From assembly GCA_043812795.1 (NCBI GenBank), contig JBDRLU010000030.1:34287-98286 (forward strand): a stretch of 64,000 bases of DNA, read 5' to 3'. Shown one piece after another: positions 53,410 to 62,564 of the stretch (the stretch's first letter is position 1; every line of letters begins with the position of its first letter). Origin of the DNA: JBDRLU01 sp043812795. GTDB taxonomy: Bacteria; Chloroflexota; Dehalococcoidia; Dehalococcoidales; UBA2162. Both the position numbers and the translations under genes were made by a program. The notes under the pieces are model-generated. The model ran no database searches. It saw only the letters and a list, made by a program, of their open reading frames with translations, and was not told the origin of the DNA.

Positions 53410-54057
53410 ATGAAATCAAACAGGCTAGCTAAGCCAGTGCGTCAGGTACGAAATATCGAGATTAGACCTGAGGAAACAGCCTTATTGGTCGTTGATATGC
53501 AGAAAGACTTTCTGGAGGATAAAGGGAAGCTGGCGCGTCCCCATTTTGCTCCCAAGGGCTATGAAAGGAAAGAAGAGCTTGTTTCTTCTATTAAGAAAGT
53601 AGTTAGGTTAGCTCGCCAAAAGAAAATTCCTGTTATCTATATCACTGCGGTATACCGAGCCGATTACTCTGATGCTCCGGCGGTATGCGTCAGCCGGGAG
53701 CTCGAGGCCTTGAAGAAGGGTAGCTGGGGAGCTGAGATAATAGATGATTTGAAGCCGGCGGCTAAAGATTACATCGTTGAAAAACATCGTTACAGTGGTT
53801 TTTATAATACCGACCTGACCTTTATCCTGGAGACACTCAAGGTAAAGACGCTTATTTTTACTGGCATTGCCACCAACGTCTGTGTCGAATCGACGGCCCG
53901 CGATGGCCACCACCGTAATTATAATATTGTGCTGCTGAGCGACTGCACCCGGGCACGCACTGGGGAAATGCAGGCCGCCGCCGAAGAGAATATCAGACTC
54001 TACTTCGGGCGCGTCCTCACTTCCGATGAATTAGCCCTGGCTTTGAAGACGGTATGA
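53410..54057 (+). CDS. Isochorismatase-family cysteine hydrolase
   Basis: This 215-residue hydrolase has the family's catalytic triad: Asp29 in LLVVDMQKDF, Lys125 in VEKHRYSGF and Cys158 in GIATNVCVESTARD. Members include nicotinamidase, N-carbamoylsarcosine amidase and isochorismatase. ATG 53410 is chosen because GGGAGG lies upstream; the long open frame before it is not conserved. The C-terminal ATGA overlaps the next gene. The exact substrate cannot be inferred; nicotinamidase-type metal ligands (DxHxxH) are not evident. Confidence 0.88.
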   Translation: MKSNRLAKPVRQVRNIEIRPEETALLVVDMQKDFLEDKGKLARPHFAPKGYERKEELVSSIKKVVRLARQKKIPVIYITAVYRADYSDAPAVCVSRELEALKKGSWGAEIIDDLKPAAKDYIVEKHRYSGFYNTDLTFILETLKVKTLIFTGIATNVCVESTARDGHHRNYNIVLLSDCTRARTGEMQAAAEENIRLYFGRVLTSDELALALKTV

Positions 54058-54389
54058 AGGACAGACACTCCAGAATCAAGAGAGAAAGTAAGACCGTTAG
54101 TGTCATGGTGGCCCTGTATTGTCGGAAGCAGCACCATCGCCGGAGTTTGTGTTCTGAGTGTCGCGAACTGCTCGACTATGCTTTACGACGCCTCGAAAAG
54201 TGTCCGTTCCATGAAGGCAAGACCACCTGTGCCAAATGCCCGGTGCATTGTTATCAACCGCAAAGGCGTGAGCAAATCAGAGCGGTAATGCGTTATTCCG
54301 GCCCGCGCCTTCTCTATCGGCATCCGCTGCTGACAGTCCTCCACCTAATTGATGGACGGCGTAAGGAACCGCTTAAGCCCGGTTGTTGA
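54054..54389 (+). CDS. Nitrous oxide-stimulated promoter (NOSP) family protein
   Basis: This 111-residue protein resembles the NOSP family (name from a nitrous oxide-stimulated promoter). Its Cys-rich core is LCSECRELLDYA, KCPFHEGKTTCAKCPVHCYQ and MRYSGPRLLYRHPLL, with enough Cys and His for a zinc or FeS site. It overlaps the isochorismatase-like gene at ATGA, so the two are translationally coupled. The function of this family is unknown. Confidence 0.8.
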   Translation: MKDRHSRIKRESKTVSVMVALYCRKQHHRRSLCSECRELLDYALRRLEKCPFHEGKTTCAKCPVHCYQPQRREQIRAVMRYSGPRLLYRHPLLTVLHLIDGRRKEPLKPGC

Positions 54390-54412
54390 TGGGTTTTAGT
54401 AACCTTGCTCCC

Positions 54413-54441
54413 GCTCACCCTGAGCTTGTCGAACCATGAGC
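54413..54441. repeat. Fragment of GAGCTTGTCGAAC-type intergenic repeat
   Basis: GCTCACCCTGAGCTTGTCGAACCATGAGC is a 29-base piece of a common intergenic repeat, with GCTCA/TGAGC inverted ends. It lies between the convergent NOSP gene and the MFS gene. Confidence 0.55.
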
Positions 54442-54471
54442 GATTGCTATTCCACGTCTGTCAGAGCCATA

Positions 54472-55773
54472 TCAAACGGCGGGTTCTTTCCCGGTCAAGG
54501 TAACCGGCTGAAGTACCGGTCGGCGGGTTATCAGGATGAGTACTGTCGAGACGAGGGCAACGAACGCGAAGGTCATGAAGGCGAGCCGGTAGCTTCCCGT
54601 CACATCGAATATCCAGCCGGCAAACACGGGACCGGCCACCACTCCGGCAATTTGTACCATATCCATGAAGCCCATAATGGTACCGAAGTTACGCCTGCCG
54701 AAAAATTCACCTCTCAGGTCGTTCATCAATATCGCCCCACCCCCGTAGCCTGGAGAATAAACGATGACGAAAATTACCAGGTACAACCATGTCTGAGCAC
54801 TAGCCAGGATGAAACAGGCTACCGCCAGCAGCCCCATACAAACTGCCATGACGTGTCTCTTATCGATAATGTCGGCGAGGCGACCGAAGCCCAACCGGCC
54901 GAGGATGCTGACCAGGGCAATACTACCGAGCATGGTGGCCGCTAACTGGGGCGATATGCCGACGTCAATTAAAAAGGGAATCTCGTGGACAGCGATAGCG
55001 CCGACTACGAAATGGCGGAGGGCGAATACGGCGGCCAGCAACCAGAAGGCACTAGTTCTTAATGCCTGGCGTACGGCGAAGTCCTGTGTAGGTAGTACTT
55101 CCTTTTGACCGGCTTTAATTGCGTTTGGCTCACCGTTTTGAGGTAATGCTTCAGCCGTGCTGACGGCGCCATCAGGCAATAGACCGTAGTGCTCAGGCCG
55201 CCTTCTCATGAGAAAAGACGTTGGAATCCCTACGGCCCAGACTATCAGTCCGGTAACAATGGCGGCTTGTCGCCATCCGTATTGACTGATAAGCCAGGCC
55301 AGGAACGGTAAGATTAACCCGCCCAGGCCAATACCGGAGAGGCCGATGCCGATAGCCGTACCGCGCTTCTTGACAAACCAGTTAGCCAGCGAGACCATCG
55401 GCGCCTGGTGGATGCCTACCGTCGCGCCAATAGCAATCAAAAGTACAAAGGTAAGGTAAAAAGCCAGCAGGGAATTAATCCGGCTTAACAGAAGATAGCC
55501 GGTACCCATCATCAGGATACCGAAGAACATTATCTTTCTCGGCCCGAGCTTATCGACGAGGAAACCACCGATTGGTCCCAGCAGCCCGCCTTCCAGACGG
55601 GCGAAGGAAAAAGCGCCGGAGGTGGCGGCCCGTGACCAACCGAATTCTTCGGTTAGCGGCATAAACATGGTGCTGAAACCGTAAAAGTAGAACCCTCCCG
55701 ATAGGATGTAAGCGATGACCGAACCGACTACTATCCACCAGCCATAAAAAAATGGCTGCTTGCTTTTGCGCAC
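54472..55773 (-). CDS. Major facilitator superfamily transporter
   Basis: This 433-residue protein has 12 hydrophobic segments and MFS loop motifs (LGPRKIMFFGILMMGTG between helices 2 and 3; GRLADIIDKRHVM between 8 and 9). It is of the oxalate/formate or monocarboxylate antiporter-like group (OFA). The start ATG 55773 is preceded by GGAGG (about seven bases upstream). It is divergent from mutase copy 2, with the mutase promoter in the 180-base gap. The substrate may be a carboxylate, which fits the acyl-CoA genes, but this is inference. Confidence 0.85.
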   Translation of the reverse strand: MRKSKQPFFYGWWIVVGSVIAYILSGGFYFYGFSTMFMPLTEEFGWSRAATSGAFSFARLEGGLLGPIGGFLVDKLGPRKIMFFGILMMGTGYLLLSRINSLLAFYLTFVLLIAIGATVGIHQAPMVSLANWFVKKRGTAIGIGLSGIGLGGLILPFLAWLISQYGWRQAAIVTGLIVWAVGIPTSFLMRRRPEHYGLLPDGAVSTAEALPQNGEPNAIKAGQKEVLPTQDFAVRQALRTSAFWLLAAVFALRHFVVGAIAVHEIPFLIDVGISPQLAATMLGSIALVSILGRLGFGRLADIIDKRHVMAVCMGLLAVACFILASAQTWLYLVIFVIVYSPGYGGGAILMNDLRGEFFGRRNFGTIMGFMDMVQIAGVVAGPVFAGWIFDVTGSYRLAFMTFAFVALVSTVLILITRRPVLQPVTLTGKEPAV

Positions 55774-55866
55774 GCTTTCCTCCGTACTGATAATCAGCCT
55801 TGGAAGTGTCCCCTCGAAACTTTTACAGTATAAATCCTTGTCCTGAATAAGACAATAGAGTAAGGA

Positions 55867-55895
55867 TTGACACCAGTGAACGAAAGTGATATACG
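55867..55895 (+). promoter_or_regulatory. Sigma70 promoter for mutase copy 2
   Basis: TTGACA, 17 bases, TATACG, 63 bases upstream of ATG 55959. The SD is GGGGAGGAG. Confidence 0.6.
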
Positions 55896-55958
55896 ATTAA
55901 GTAACTGGTATGCCACCGCTGGTGAAGCAAAAAGGAATATCGTTAGGGGAGGAGTCTA

Positions 55959-57581
55959 ATGGTCAAGCTCAAGGAAAAACCGGCAGATAAAATAGGGAAA
56001 GCGGAGGAATCGACGACAACCCGGTCTGGGATACCGGTAAAGGCAGTCTATACTCCGGCCGACCTCAATGGCTGGAACTATCAGAAGAAGCTGGGCAGTC
56101 CGGGTGAGTATCCTTATGCCCGGAGTGTGGCTAAGTCAGTGGCTCGGGCGCGGAACGCTGCTGTTTCCGCCAACCAGTATGCCGGCTTCGGTACTCCCGA
56201 AGCCACCAATGAGTGGTTCAAGTATTGCCTCAGTCAGGGAGCCACATCGGTAAGCGCCGCCCTGGATTTGCCTTCGCAGATTGGCTATGACAGTGACCAT
56301 CCGATGGCTCTCGGTGAAGTAGGTAAAGCCGGCGTAAGTATCAACTCGCTGGCTGACATGGAAATAATGCTGGACGGTATCCCTATCGACCAGTTCGCTG
56401 TCGGCAGCGTGGTCAGTGCTATCGGGCCGATATTCATGGCCTGGAGCATCGCCATTAACCAGAAGCGGAAAATCCCACTCAAAAATATGCATCTTCAGCT
56501 ACAGAATGATTGTCTCAAGGAGTTCATTGCCCGCGGCACTCAGATTTTCCCCATCCGGCCCTCGGTGAAAACGAGCTGCGATTGTGTGGAGTTCTGCGCG
56601 CGGAACGAGATAAAGAATTCCCGTCCGATGTCGGTCTGCGGGCTGCACATGCGACAGGGGGGCAGTACAGCGCCGCAAGAAATGGCCTTTACTCTGGCGA
56701 ATGCCGTAGCGTATTATGAAGACCTTGTCGCTCGCGGTCTTGATGTGAATACTTTTGCTCCCTATATCGCCACGTCGCTCGGTTCCGGTATCGACCTGTT
56801 TGAAGAGATAGCTAAGTCCCGCGCCTACCGCCGCATGTGGGCGAGAGTGATGAAAGAGAAGTTCGGGTCGAATACTCCACCGTCGCTGAGTATTCGTGTC
56901 AATGGACGTGAATTTACGCCCGTCCAGCCGTTGAATAACATTGTGCGGGCAACTATTGGACTGCTCGGGGTGGTACTCGGTGGCGCCGGGATGGCCGGCT
57001 CTGCTTCTTATGATGAAGCCTTAGCCCTGCCCACCGAAGAAGCGGTTACCGTGACTCTGCGCATGATGCAGATTGTGGCCCATGAGAGTGGCGTGTTCAA
57101 TACCATCGACCCGATGGCCGGTTCCTATTACGTGGAGTCACTTACCGACGCCGTGGAAGAGAAAGCGATGGAGCTGTTCCAGAAGGTCGAGGACATGGGT
57201 GGGGCTATTCCGGCAATCGAGCAGGGTTTCCAGAGCCGGGAGATTGCCCGCTCGGCCTATGAAAAGTTGCGACAGGTCGAGAGTGGTGAAAGGGTCTGGG
57301 TCGGGGTAAACAAGTATGTAAGCAGCGAGAAGCTGAAGATTGAAATAAGAAAGGTTGACCCGAAGGAAGAGCAGCGGCAGGTAGTGAAAGTGAGAAAGTT
57401 GAGGAAAGAGCGGGACAATGCTGCGGTAAAAGCTGCCTTGAAGCAGTTGAAGGGAGCGGCTAAAGAGGGCGTCAATCTGATACCCGTACTGGTGGATGTG
57501 GTCAAGACCTATGCCACTGTTGGCGAGATATGCGATACTCTACGCGGAGTTTACGGGGAATATAAGGCGACGGGACTTTAG
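55959..57581 (+). CDS. mcmA: Methylmalonyl-CoA mutase large subunit (copy 2)
   Basis: This 540-residue barrel subunit of adenosylcobalamin-dependent methylmalonyl-CoA mutase interconverts succinyl-CoA and (R)-methylmalonyl-CoA. The substrate-contact Tyr (NQYAGFGTPEA), Arg (ARGTQIF) and His (GLHMRQGG) are present, as is GYDSDHP. It ends before the B12-binding domain, so a separate small subunit is needed and is not adjacent. It is very similar to copy 1 at 1-1417. ATG 55959 follows GGGGAGGAG. A hairpin terminator follows at 57614-57647. Confidence 0.93.
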   Translation: MVKLKEKPADKIGKAEESTTTRSGIPVKAVYTPADLNGWNYQKKLGSPGEYPYARSVAKSVARARNAAVSANQYAGFGTPEATNEWFKYCLSQGATSVSAALDLPSQIGYDSDHPMALGEVGKAGVSINSLADMEIMLDGIPIDQFAVGSVVSAIGPIFMAWSIAINQKRKIPLKNMHLQLQNDCLKEFIARGTQIFPIRPSVKTSCDCVEFCARNEIKNSRPMSVCGLHMRQGGSTAPQEMAFTLANAVAYYEDLVARGLDVNTFAPYIATSLGSGIDLFEEIAKSRAYRRMWARVMKEKFGSNTPPSLSIRVNGREFTPVQPLNNIVRATIGLLGVVLGGAGMAGSASYDEALALPTEEAVTVTLRMMQIVAHESGVFNTIDPMAGSYYVESLTDAVEEKAMELFQKVEDMGGAIPAIEQGFQSREIARSAYEKLRQVESGERVWVGVNKYVSSEKLKIEIRKVDPKEEQRQVVKVRKLRKERDNAAVKAALKQLKGAAKEGVNLIPVLVDVVKTYATVGEICDTLRGVYGEYKATGL

Positions 57582-57613
57582 CTGACAAGTCTCTCGACTT
57601 GTTGCGTCTTATG

Positions 57614-57647
57614 GAAAGGGGCTGCGTGATTTCACACAGTCCCTTTC
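57614..57647 (+). terminator. Intrinsic terminator after mutase copy 2
   Basis: GAAAGGGGCTG pairs with CAGTCCCTTTC across a 12-base loop and is followed by TTTCATCGG. The stem has one unpaired base. Confidence 0.5.
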
Positions 57648-57667
57648 TTTCATCGGCAAAGGGTCTC

Positions 57668-57886
57668 TTATTTTGTCAGCGAATAGCTTTGCAAGTTGTT
57701 CGGGTCGAAAGCAGTGTCGGCGGCGGCGAACTTGTTCTGCAGCAGGAGATAACAGAGCACATCGAGGTATTGCTGCTGGCTCAGGCTGGCGAGACCATCA
57801 AGAGGCATGGTGGTATCAATGAAATTCATTAGCCCTTGAGCATCTTTGTGCTTCCCTGGATTGGCGCTTGAAAGATACTTGCCCAT
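57668..57886 (-). pseudogene. C-terminal remnant of a c-type cytochrome
   Basis: This 72-residue open frame reads like the last part of a class I cytochrome c: DAQGLMNFIDTTMP (distal Met ligand region), LSQQQYLDVLCYLLLQN and DTAFDPNNLQSYSL. No heme-binding CXXCH is encoded in it, and the same frame reaches a TAA about 33 bases upstream of the ATG. No SD is seen. It therefore looks like the broken end of a lost gene, or a very small unusual protein. I favour a remnant. Confidence 0.5.
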
Positions 57887-57955
57887 ACTGTAAAGTTTAG
57901 ATAATCGTTAGAAGCCGTATTCGGGCAGAGGTAAAGTATACCGTGAAGGTGAAGA

Positions 57956-59974
57956 ATGGCGGGTGAGAATATCCAGTTGAGCCGTGACCTCGGGTTGCTC
58001 CGCATTGGGGCGGCTTCTCCGATGTTGCGGGTGGCTGATGTTGATTTTAATGTTGCTGCCATCAGCGATGTCATCAGCAAAGCAAAGGATGATGGTGTCC
58101 AGGTCTTGTTTTTCCCGGAGATGGCGCTCACCGGCTATACCATTGCCGACCTGGTCCAGCAACAGGTACTGTTGCTGAAAGCGGAAGAGGGGCTGGGTAA
58201 GCTCCTCAGGGAAAGCGCCGGAAGCGGGATGGTCGTCATTGTCGGCTTGCCTTTGCTCATCGAGCAAAAAATCTTTAACTGTGCCGCCGTATTGAATTCC
58301 GGCCGTATCCTTGGTGTTATCCCCAAAACTCTTTTACCGACCTATCGGGAATTCTACGAAGGCCGCTGGTTTTCCCCGAGCTGGGACCGGCGGTCAGAGA
58401 CCATTGAGCTGGCTGGGCAGCAGGTGCCCTTCGGCAACGATATTTTAATCGGGCTGCGTGGTATTCCGGCGGCTCTCATCGGCATTGAAGTCTGTGAAGA
58501 CCTGTGGGTACCCTTGTCGCCCCACGAGTATCAGGCGCTGGCAGGCGCGACCGTACTGATTAATCTTTCGGCAAGTAATGAGATACTCGGTAAGGCGGAT
58601 TGGCGCCGTCTGATGGTTTCTTCTGAGTCGGGCCGGTGCAGTGCTGCTTATGGCTACGTCTCAGCGGGCATCAGAGAATCATCCAACGATGTGGTATATA
58701 GCGGCCATGCTCTCATTGCCGAAAACGGCGTTATTCTGGATGAGTCCGAGCGGCTGTCCTCGGATGCTCAACTTATTGTATCTGACATTGACCTGGAACG
58801 GCTGGCGCATGACCGCCGTGTGCTATCCAGTTTTCGAGATAGGGCCGTCCAGGTGGATGCCTATCGTGTGGTGGAGGCTGAAGCCAATGACCCGCAACCC
58901 GGACAGTTACGGAGGCGGCTTGACCCTCAGCCCTTTGTGCCGAAAGACCCGCAGCAACGGGCGGGCCGGTGCCGTGAAATCTTTTCCATGCAGATCGCTG
59001 CTTTTGCCCAGAAATTGATGGGGGCGAAAAAGACTCAGACCGTTATCGGTATTTCCGGCGGTCTTGACTCGACACTGGCGTTGCTGGTGGCAGTGAAAAC
59101 GATGGACTTTCTCGGCCTGCCGCGCTCCAATGTGCATGCCTTCACCATGCCCGGTTTCGGGACTACGCCGAGGACCAGAGCTAACGCCACCAAACTATGC
59201 CAGGCATTGGGCGTGACTTTCGGCCGAGTCAATATCAATCAGACCTGCCGGGTACATTTGAAAGATATCGGTCATAATGGTGAGGAGGATGTGGTCTTCG
59301 AAAACGTGCAGGCCCGCTATCGTACCGAGTTCCTCTTCAACAAAGGCAATCAGCTCGACGCACTCCTGCTGGGAACAGGCGACCTTACTGAAGTTGCTTT
59401 AGGCTGGTCCACCTTCTCCGGCGATCACCTTTCCCATTATCACATCAATGTTTCGGTGCCCAAAACGTTAGTCCGTTACCTGGTACGGTGGGTTGCTGAA
59501 GAGGAGATGGCTAATACACCCGCCCGGAAGGTCTTATTGGATGTTCTCGACACGCCGATTTCTCCCGAGCTAAGGCGGCCTGCGAAAAATAAAATTCTGC
59601 AAAAAAGCGAGGAAGTTATCGGGCCGGTCGAGCTGGCCGACTTCTATCTGTACCCCTTTGTCCGTTTCGGCACGCGACCGGGCAAGATTCTTTACCTGGC
59701 TAACGAGGTAAGCCGGCAGGGCCTCTTCGACGAGCGGTACACGCTCGATGATTTACATCAATGGCTGGTCAGCTTCATCAAGAGGTTCTTTGCCAACCAG
59801 TTCAAGCGGACGTGTTTGCCGGAAGGCCCGAAAATCGGTTCGGTCAGCCTCTCCCCCCGGGGCGACTGGCGGATGCCCTCCGACGCCGACGCCAAACTGT
59901 GGTTAGAAGACCTGGAAGCGATGTATCGGAAGCTGGGTAGGGGTAAGCCTAAGTCGGCCCGTGTCCGTCGATAA
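57956..59974 (+). CDS. nadE: Glutamine-dependent NAD+ synthetase
   Basis: This 672-residue two-domain enzyme makes NAD+ from deamido-NAD+ using glutamine. The N-terminal nitrilase-type amidase carries the triad Glu55 (FFPEMALTGY), Lys124 (IPKTLLPTY) and Cys180 (GIEVCEDLW). The C-terminal synthetase domain has the P-loop SGGLDSTLALL. Length is typical of long NadE proteins. Its end overlaps the convergent HAD phosphatase gene by 26 bases. Confidence 0.95.
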   Translation: MAGENIQLSRDLGLLRIGAASPMLRVADVDFNVAAISDVISKAKDDGVQVLFFPEMALTGYTIADLVQQQVLLLKAEEGLGKLLRESAGSGMVVIVGLPLLIEQKIFNCAAVLNSGRILGVIPKTLLPTYREFYEGRWFSPSWDRRSETIELAGQQVPFGNDILIGLRGIPAALIGIEVCEDLWVPLSPHEYQALAGATVLINLSASNEILGKADWRRLMVSSESGRCSAAYGYVSAGIRESSNDVVYSGHALIAENGVILDESERLSSDAQLIVSDIDLERLAHDRRVLSSFRDRAVQVDAYRVVEAEANDPQPGQLRRRLDPQPFVPKDPQQRAGRCREIFSMQIAAFAQKLMGAKKTQTVIGISGGLDSTLALLVAVKTMDFLGLPRSNVHAFTMPGFGTTPRTRANATKLCQALGVTFGRVNINQTCRVHLKDIGHNGEEDVVFENVQARYRTEFLFNKGNQLDALLLGTGDLTEVALGWSTFSGDHLSHYHINVSVPKTLVRYLVRWVAEEEMANTPARKVLLDVLDTPISPELRRPAKNKILQKSEEVIGPVELADFYLYPFVRFGTRPGKILYLANEVSRQGLFDERYTLDDLHQWLVSFIKRFFANQFKRTCLPEGPKIGSVSLSPRGDWRMPSDADAKLWLEDLEAMYRKLGRGKPKSARVRR

Positions 59975-60644
59975 CGGTGAGTAATTTCCGGTAGTCTTTC
60001 AGGTCACGAAAGATATAGTCTGCCCCGGCTTTCCGGAGTTGTTCGGCTGAATGGAAGCCGGTAGTTACCGCTAATACCAGGGCATTGAATAGACGGCCGC
60101 ATTCGACGTCACGGATAGAATCGCCGATTATCACGATGTCTTTGCCTTTAAACTCGTGTCCGGTCAGTGTCCGGGCTTTCTCGATGGCCAGCCGCACCAT
60201 ATCCGCCCGGGTGGGGACCTCGGTACCGTACTGGCGGAATTTGAAATATTTACCCAGGTCGGTCGCCCGGAGACAAGTCTCAACTATTCTCGGTGGCCCG
60301 CCGGTGTAGAGTACCGCGTAATGGTCGGTTCTGGACAGGGCCTCCAGCAGCTCTCTGACACCGGGCAGGATATTTTTGGACGCATCTTCAGGCATACTTT
60401 CACTAAAAGTTTTTTCATAATTCGGCAGCAAATGGCCGCTCCGGCTCCGGAATAGGTCTTCGGGCACATTCTTCATTCTGGCAAGTTCGCGTAAGCATTC
60501 GGTCAGACTTTTGCCGGAAAAATCGATATCGGAAAGCTGGGCCTCGACGTTAAAGAATTCCTTGAATACTCGCTGTGTTGTCTCGTCATGTACCGAGATG
60601 AAATCTACCAGCGTTTGGTCCAGGTCGAAGATAATCAGTTTCAT
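59949..60644 (-). CDS. HAD-superfamily phosphatase (Gph-like)
   Basis: This 231-residue haloacid dehalogenase-like hydrolase starts MKLIIFDLDQTLVDF with nucleophile Asp7 and acid/base Asp9. A helical cap follows, then VLYTGGPP (motif II Thr), the Lys of motif III, and VIIGDSIRDVECG (motif IV acidic residues). Small-cap HAD proteins dephosphorylate phosphoglycolate or sugar phosphates. It converges with nadE, overlapping by 26 bases at the 3' ends. The substrate is not known. Confidence 0.88.
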   Translation of the reverse strand: MKLIIFDLDQTLVDFISVHDETTQRVFKEFFNVEAQLSDIDFSGKSLTECLRELARMKNVPEDLFRSRSGHLLPNYEKTFSESMPEDASKNILPGVRELLEALSRTDHYAVLYTGGPPRIVETCLRATDLGKYFKFRQYGTEVPTRADMVRLAIEKARTLTGHEFKGKDIVIIGDSIRDVECGRLFNALVLAVTTGFHSAEQLRKAGADYIFRDLKDYRKLLTVIDGHGPT

Positions 60645-60808
60645 CGGACAGAGAATATCATATCATTTGCTGCTTTGCTTCTTCCAGTAGTGTCACACTT
60701 TTGTAACTTTTTTTGCTCTTATTTTATGACTTTTGCATCATTTGCTCATTAGAATTGGTAAAGGTTCGAGTGATGTTACAAGTATCGTTACGTCTTTTAG
60801 TCCGATAA

Positions 60809-60837
60809 TTGTTCATTTGGGTATTGTTGAGTAAAAT
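60809..60837 (+). promoter_or_regulatory. Candidate promoter for ferritin-like gene, overlapping a tandem repeat
   Basis: TTGTTC, 17 bases, TAAAAT, 25 bases upstream of ATG 60862. A 13-base tandem repeat (ATTGTTGAGTAAA then ATTGCTGAGTAAA, 60823-60848) overlaps the -10. Confidence 0.4.
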
Positions 60838-60861
60838 TGCTGAGTAAAAAGGAGGAAAATA

Positions 60862-61302
60862 ATGGTAATCAAAGAGTTACAGCGGGAAGTGGTGGCGAAC
60901 GTGCGACGCTGGCAGAAAGTGGAGAACGATTCCATTGCATCCACGGGGCAGATTATCCAGAAGACGGACAATCCTCTCATCCGTCTGGCGATGGAGATCA
61001 TTCAGCGGGACTCGCAGATGCATTACTGGGTTCAGGGTTGGATTGCCGATACTCTGGAGTCGAAGACAGTGACCTTAAGCCCCGATGAATTGGCCGAAGT
61101 CTGGGACATGATTAAGAAACATGTTGCCCTCGAGCAGAAGATGATAAAAGATGCGGAAAAAGTCCTGGCTGAGGTCAAAGGTAAGCGGAGTATGCTTGTC
61201 CAGCAGTATTTCCTGAGTTATCTTTTGGATGACGAGAAAAAGCATAGCAATATGCTGAAAGCCCTTGAATCACTCACGAAGGGCATGCGTGACTCTGGAT
61301 AA
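60862..61302 (+). CDS. Ferritin-like four-helix-bundle protein
   Basis: This 146-residue helical protein fits the ferritin-like/rubrerythrin fold, with candidate metal ligands in RRWQKVENDSIAS, IQRDSQMHYW, HVALEQKMIKDAE and LLDDEKKHSNML (ExxH-like pairs). It has no signal peptide or rubredoxin domain. AAAGGAGGAAAATA is a strong SD. Located 50 bases before a flavodiiron protein gene, it may be part of an oxygen-, peroxide- or nitric-oxide-protection unit. The exact subfamily is not recognised. Confidence 0.7.
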   Translation: MVIKELQREVVANVRRWQKVENDSIASTGQIIQKTDNPLIRLAMEIIQRDSQMHYWVQGWIADTLESKTVTLSPDELAEVWDMIKKHVALEQKMIKDAEKVLAEVKGKRSMLVQQYFLSYLLDDEKKHSNMLKALESLTKGMRDSG

Positions 61303-61352
61303 CGTTTCGGTATTACTATAGAATATTACATAAAAAGAGCGAGGAGTGGACC

Positions 61353-62543
61353 ATGATAACTGAACTGGCGAAGGGTGTCTATTGGGTGGGCGTAGTTGAC
61401 TGGGCATTGCGGCATTTTCACGGTTATGAGCTAAGTACGCATCGCGGCTCTTCCTATAATGCCTACCTGATTACCGATGAAAAGAACGTATTGGTGGACA
61501 CGGTGTGGGGCCCCTTCCAGGAACAGCTCATCGCTAACATCCGTGAGGTTATCGACCCGGCCAAGATTGATATTGTGGTGGCCAATCATTCGGAAACCGA
61601 CCACTCGGGGGCTTTGCCGGCGGTGATGCGGCATGTTCCTAATGCCACTGTGGTTGTCTCGAAACGCGGTCAAGAAAGTGTCGAGGGGCATTACCATCAG
61701 CCGTGGAACTTCCGAACCGTGCAGACCGGCGAAAAAATCAATATCGGTAAAAAAGAACTGGTCTTTGTCGAAGCACCGATGTTGCACTGGCCGGACAGCA
61801 TGTTTACCTATCTTACCAGCGATAATATCCTAATGCCTAACGATGCTTTCGGCCAGCACTATGCGGCTGCCTTCCGCTTTAATGACGAAGTGGACCAGGA
61901 AGAGCTGTATGAAGAGGCCTTGAAGTATTACGCTAACATTCTGACCCCATTCAGCAGTACGGTGACGAAAAAAATAGAAGAAGTACTGGCACTCAATTTG
62001 CCGGTCCAGATGATTGCGCCCAGCCACGGTATTATCTGGCGAAAGGACCCGCTCCAGATTGTGAAAAAATACCAGGAATGGGCGGCCCAGGTGCCGGAGA
62101 AAACAGCCGTAATCATCTATGACTCGATGTGGGAAGGTACGCGCCACATGGCTGAGGCTATCGGCGATGGGCTGGCTGACGAAGGAATTGATTATAAGAC
62201 GTTTTACATGGCCACTTCCGACCGTAACGATGTTATCGCTGAAATTTTCAAGACAAAGGCGGTGGTTGTCGGTTCACCGACGTTCAATCAGGGCTTGCTG
62301 CCGACGATTATGCCCGTACTTGAAGACCTGAAAGGGCTACGCTTCCAGAACAAAGTCGGGGCGGCTTTCGGCTCTTATGGCTGGAGTGGCGAGTCCATAA
62401 AAATTATCGAGGAGCATCTGGCCCAGTGTAAAATCCCGGTGGTCGCCGAAGGCGTGCGGGCTAAGTGGCAGCCTAAGCCCGACGACCTGGCTAAATGCCG
62501 TGAACTGGGTCATGCCGTCGCTCAGGCCATCAAGCAGGCGTGA
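61353..62543 (+). CDS. fprA: Flavodiiron protein (FprA, A-type)
   Basis: This 396-residue soluble enzyme reduces O2 and/or NO using electrons from rubredoxin or another donor. The N-terminal MBL-like diiron domain has HSETDHSG (His79, Glu81, Asp83, His84) and a later His in APMLHWPDSMF. The C-terminal flavodoxin domain starts near IIYDSMWEGTRHMAEAI (FMN phosphate loop). SD GAGGAGTGG precedes the ATG. Typical of strict anaerobes that must tolerate oxygen, and placed next to a ferritin-like gene. Confidence 0.95.
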   Translation: MITELAKGVYWVGVVDWALRHFHGYELSTHRGSSYNAYLITDEKNVLVDTVWGPFQEQLIANIREVIDPAKIDIVVANHSETDHSGALPAVMRHVPNATVVVSKRGQESVEGHYHQPWNFRTVQTGEKINIGKKELVFVEAPMLHWPDSMFTYLTSDNILMPNDAFGQHYAAAFRFNDEVDQEELYEEALKYYANILTPFSSTVTKKIEEVLALNLPVQMIAPSHGIIWRKDPLQIVKKYQEWAAQVPEKTAVIIYDSMWEGTRHMAEAIGDGLADEGIDYKTFYMATSDRNDVIAEIFKTKAVVVGSPTFNQGLLPTIMPVLEDLKGLRFQNKVGAAFGSYGWSGESIKIIEEHLAQCKIPVVAEGVRAKWQPKPDDLAKCRELGHAVAQAIKQA

Positions 62544-62564
62544 CAGCATGTGCTACTATTGCTT

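Larger units (their letters stand above)
57582..57955. other. Intergenic region with terminator and cytochrome remnant
   Basis: This 374-base gap holds a terminator hairpin (57614-57647) for mutase copy 2 and a minus-strand open frame (57668-57886) resembling the end of a c-type cytochrome. A poor SD (AAGGTGAAG) precedes nadE. Confidence 0.5.
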
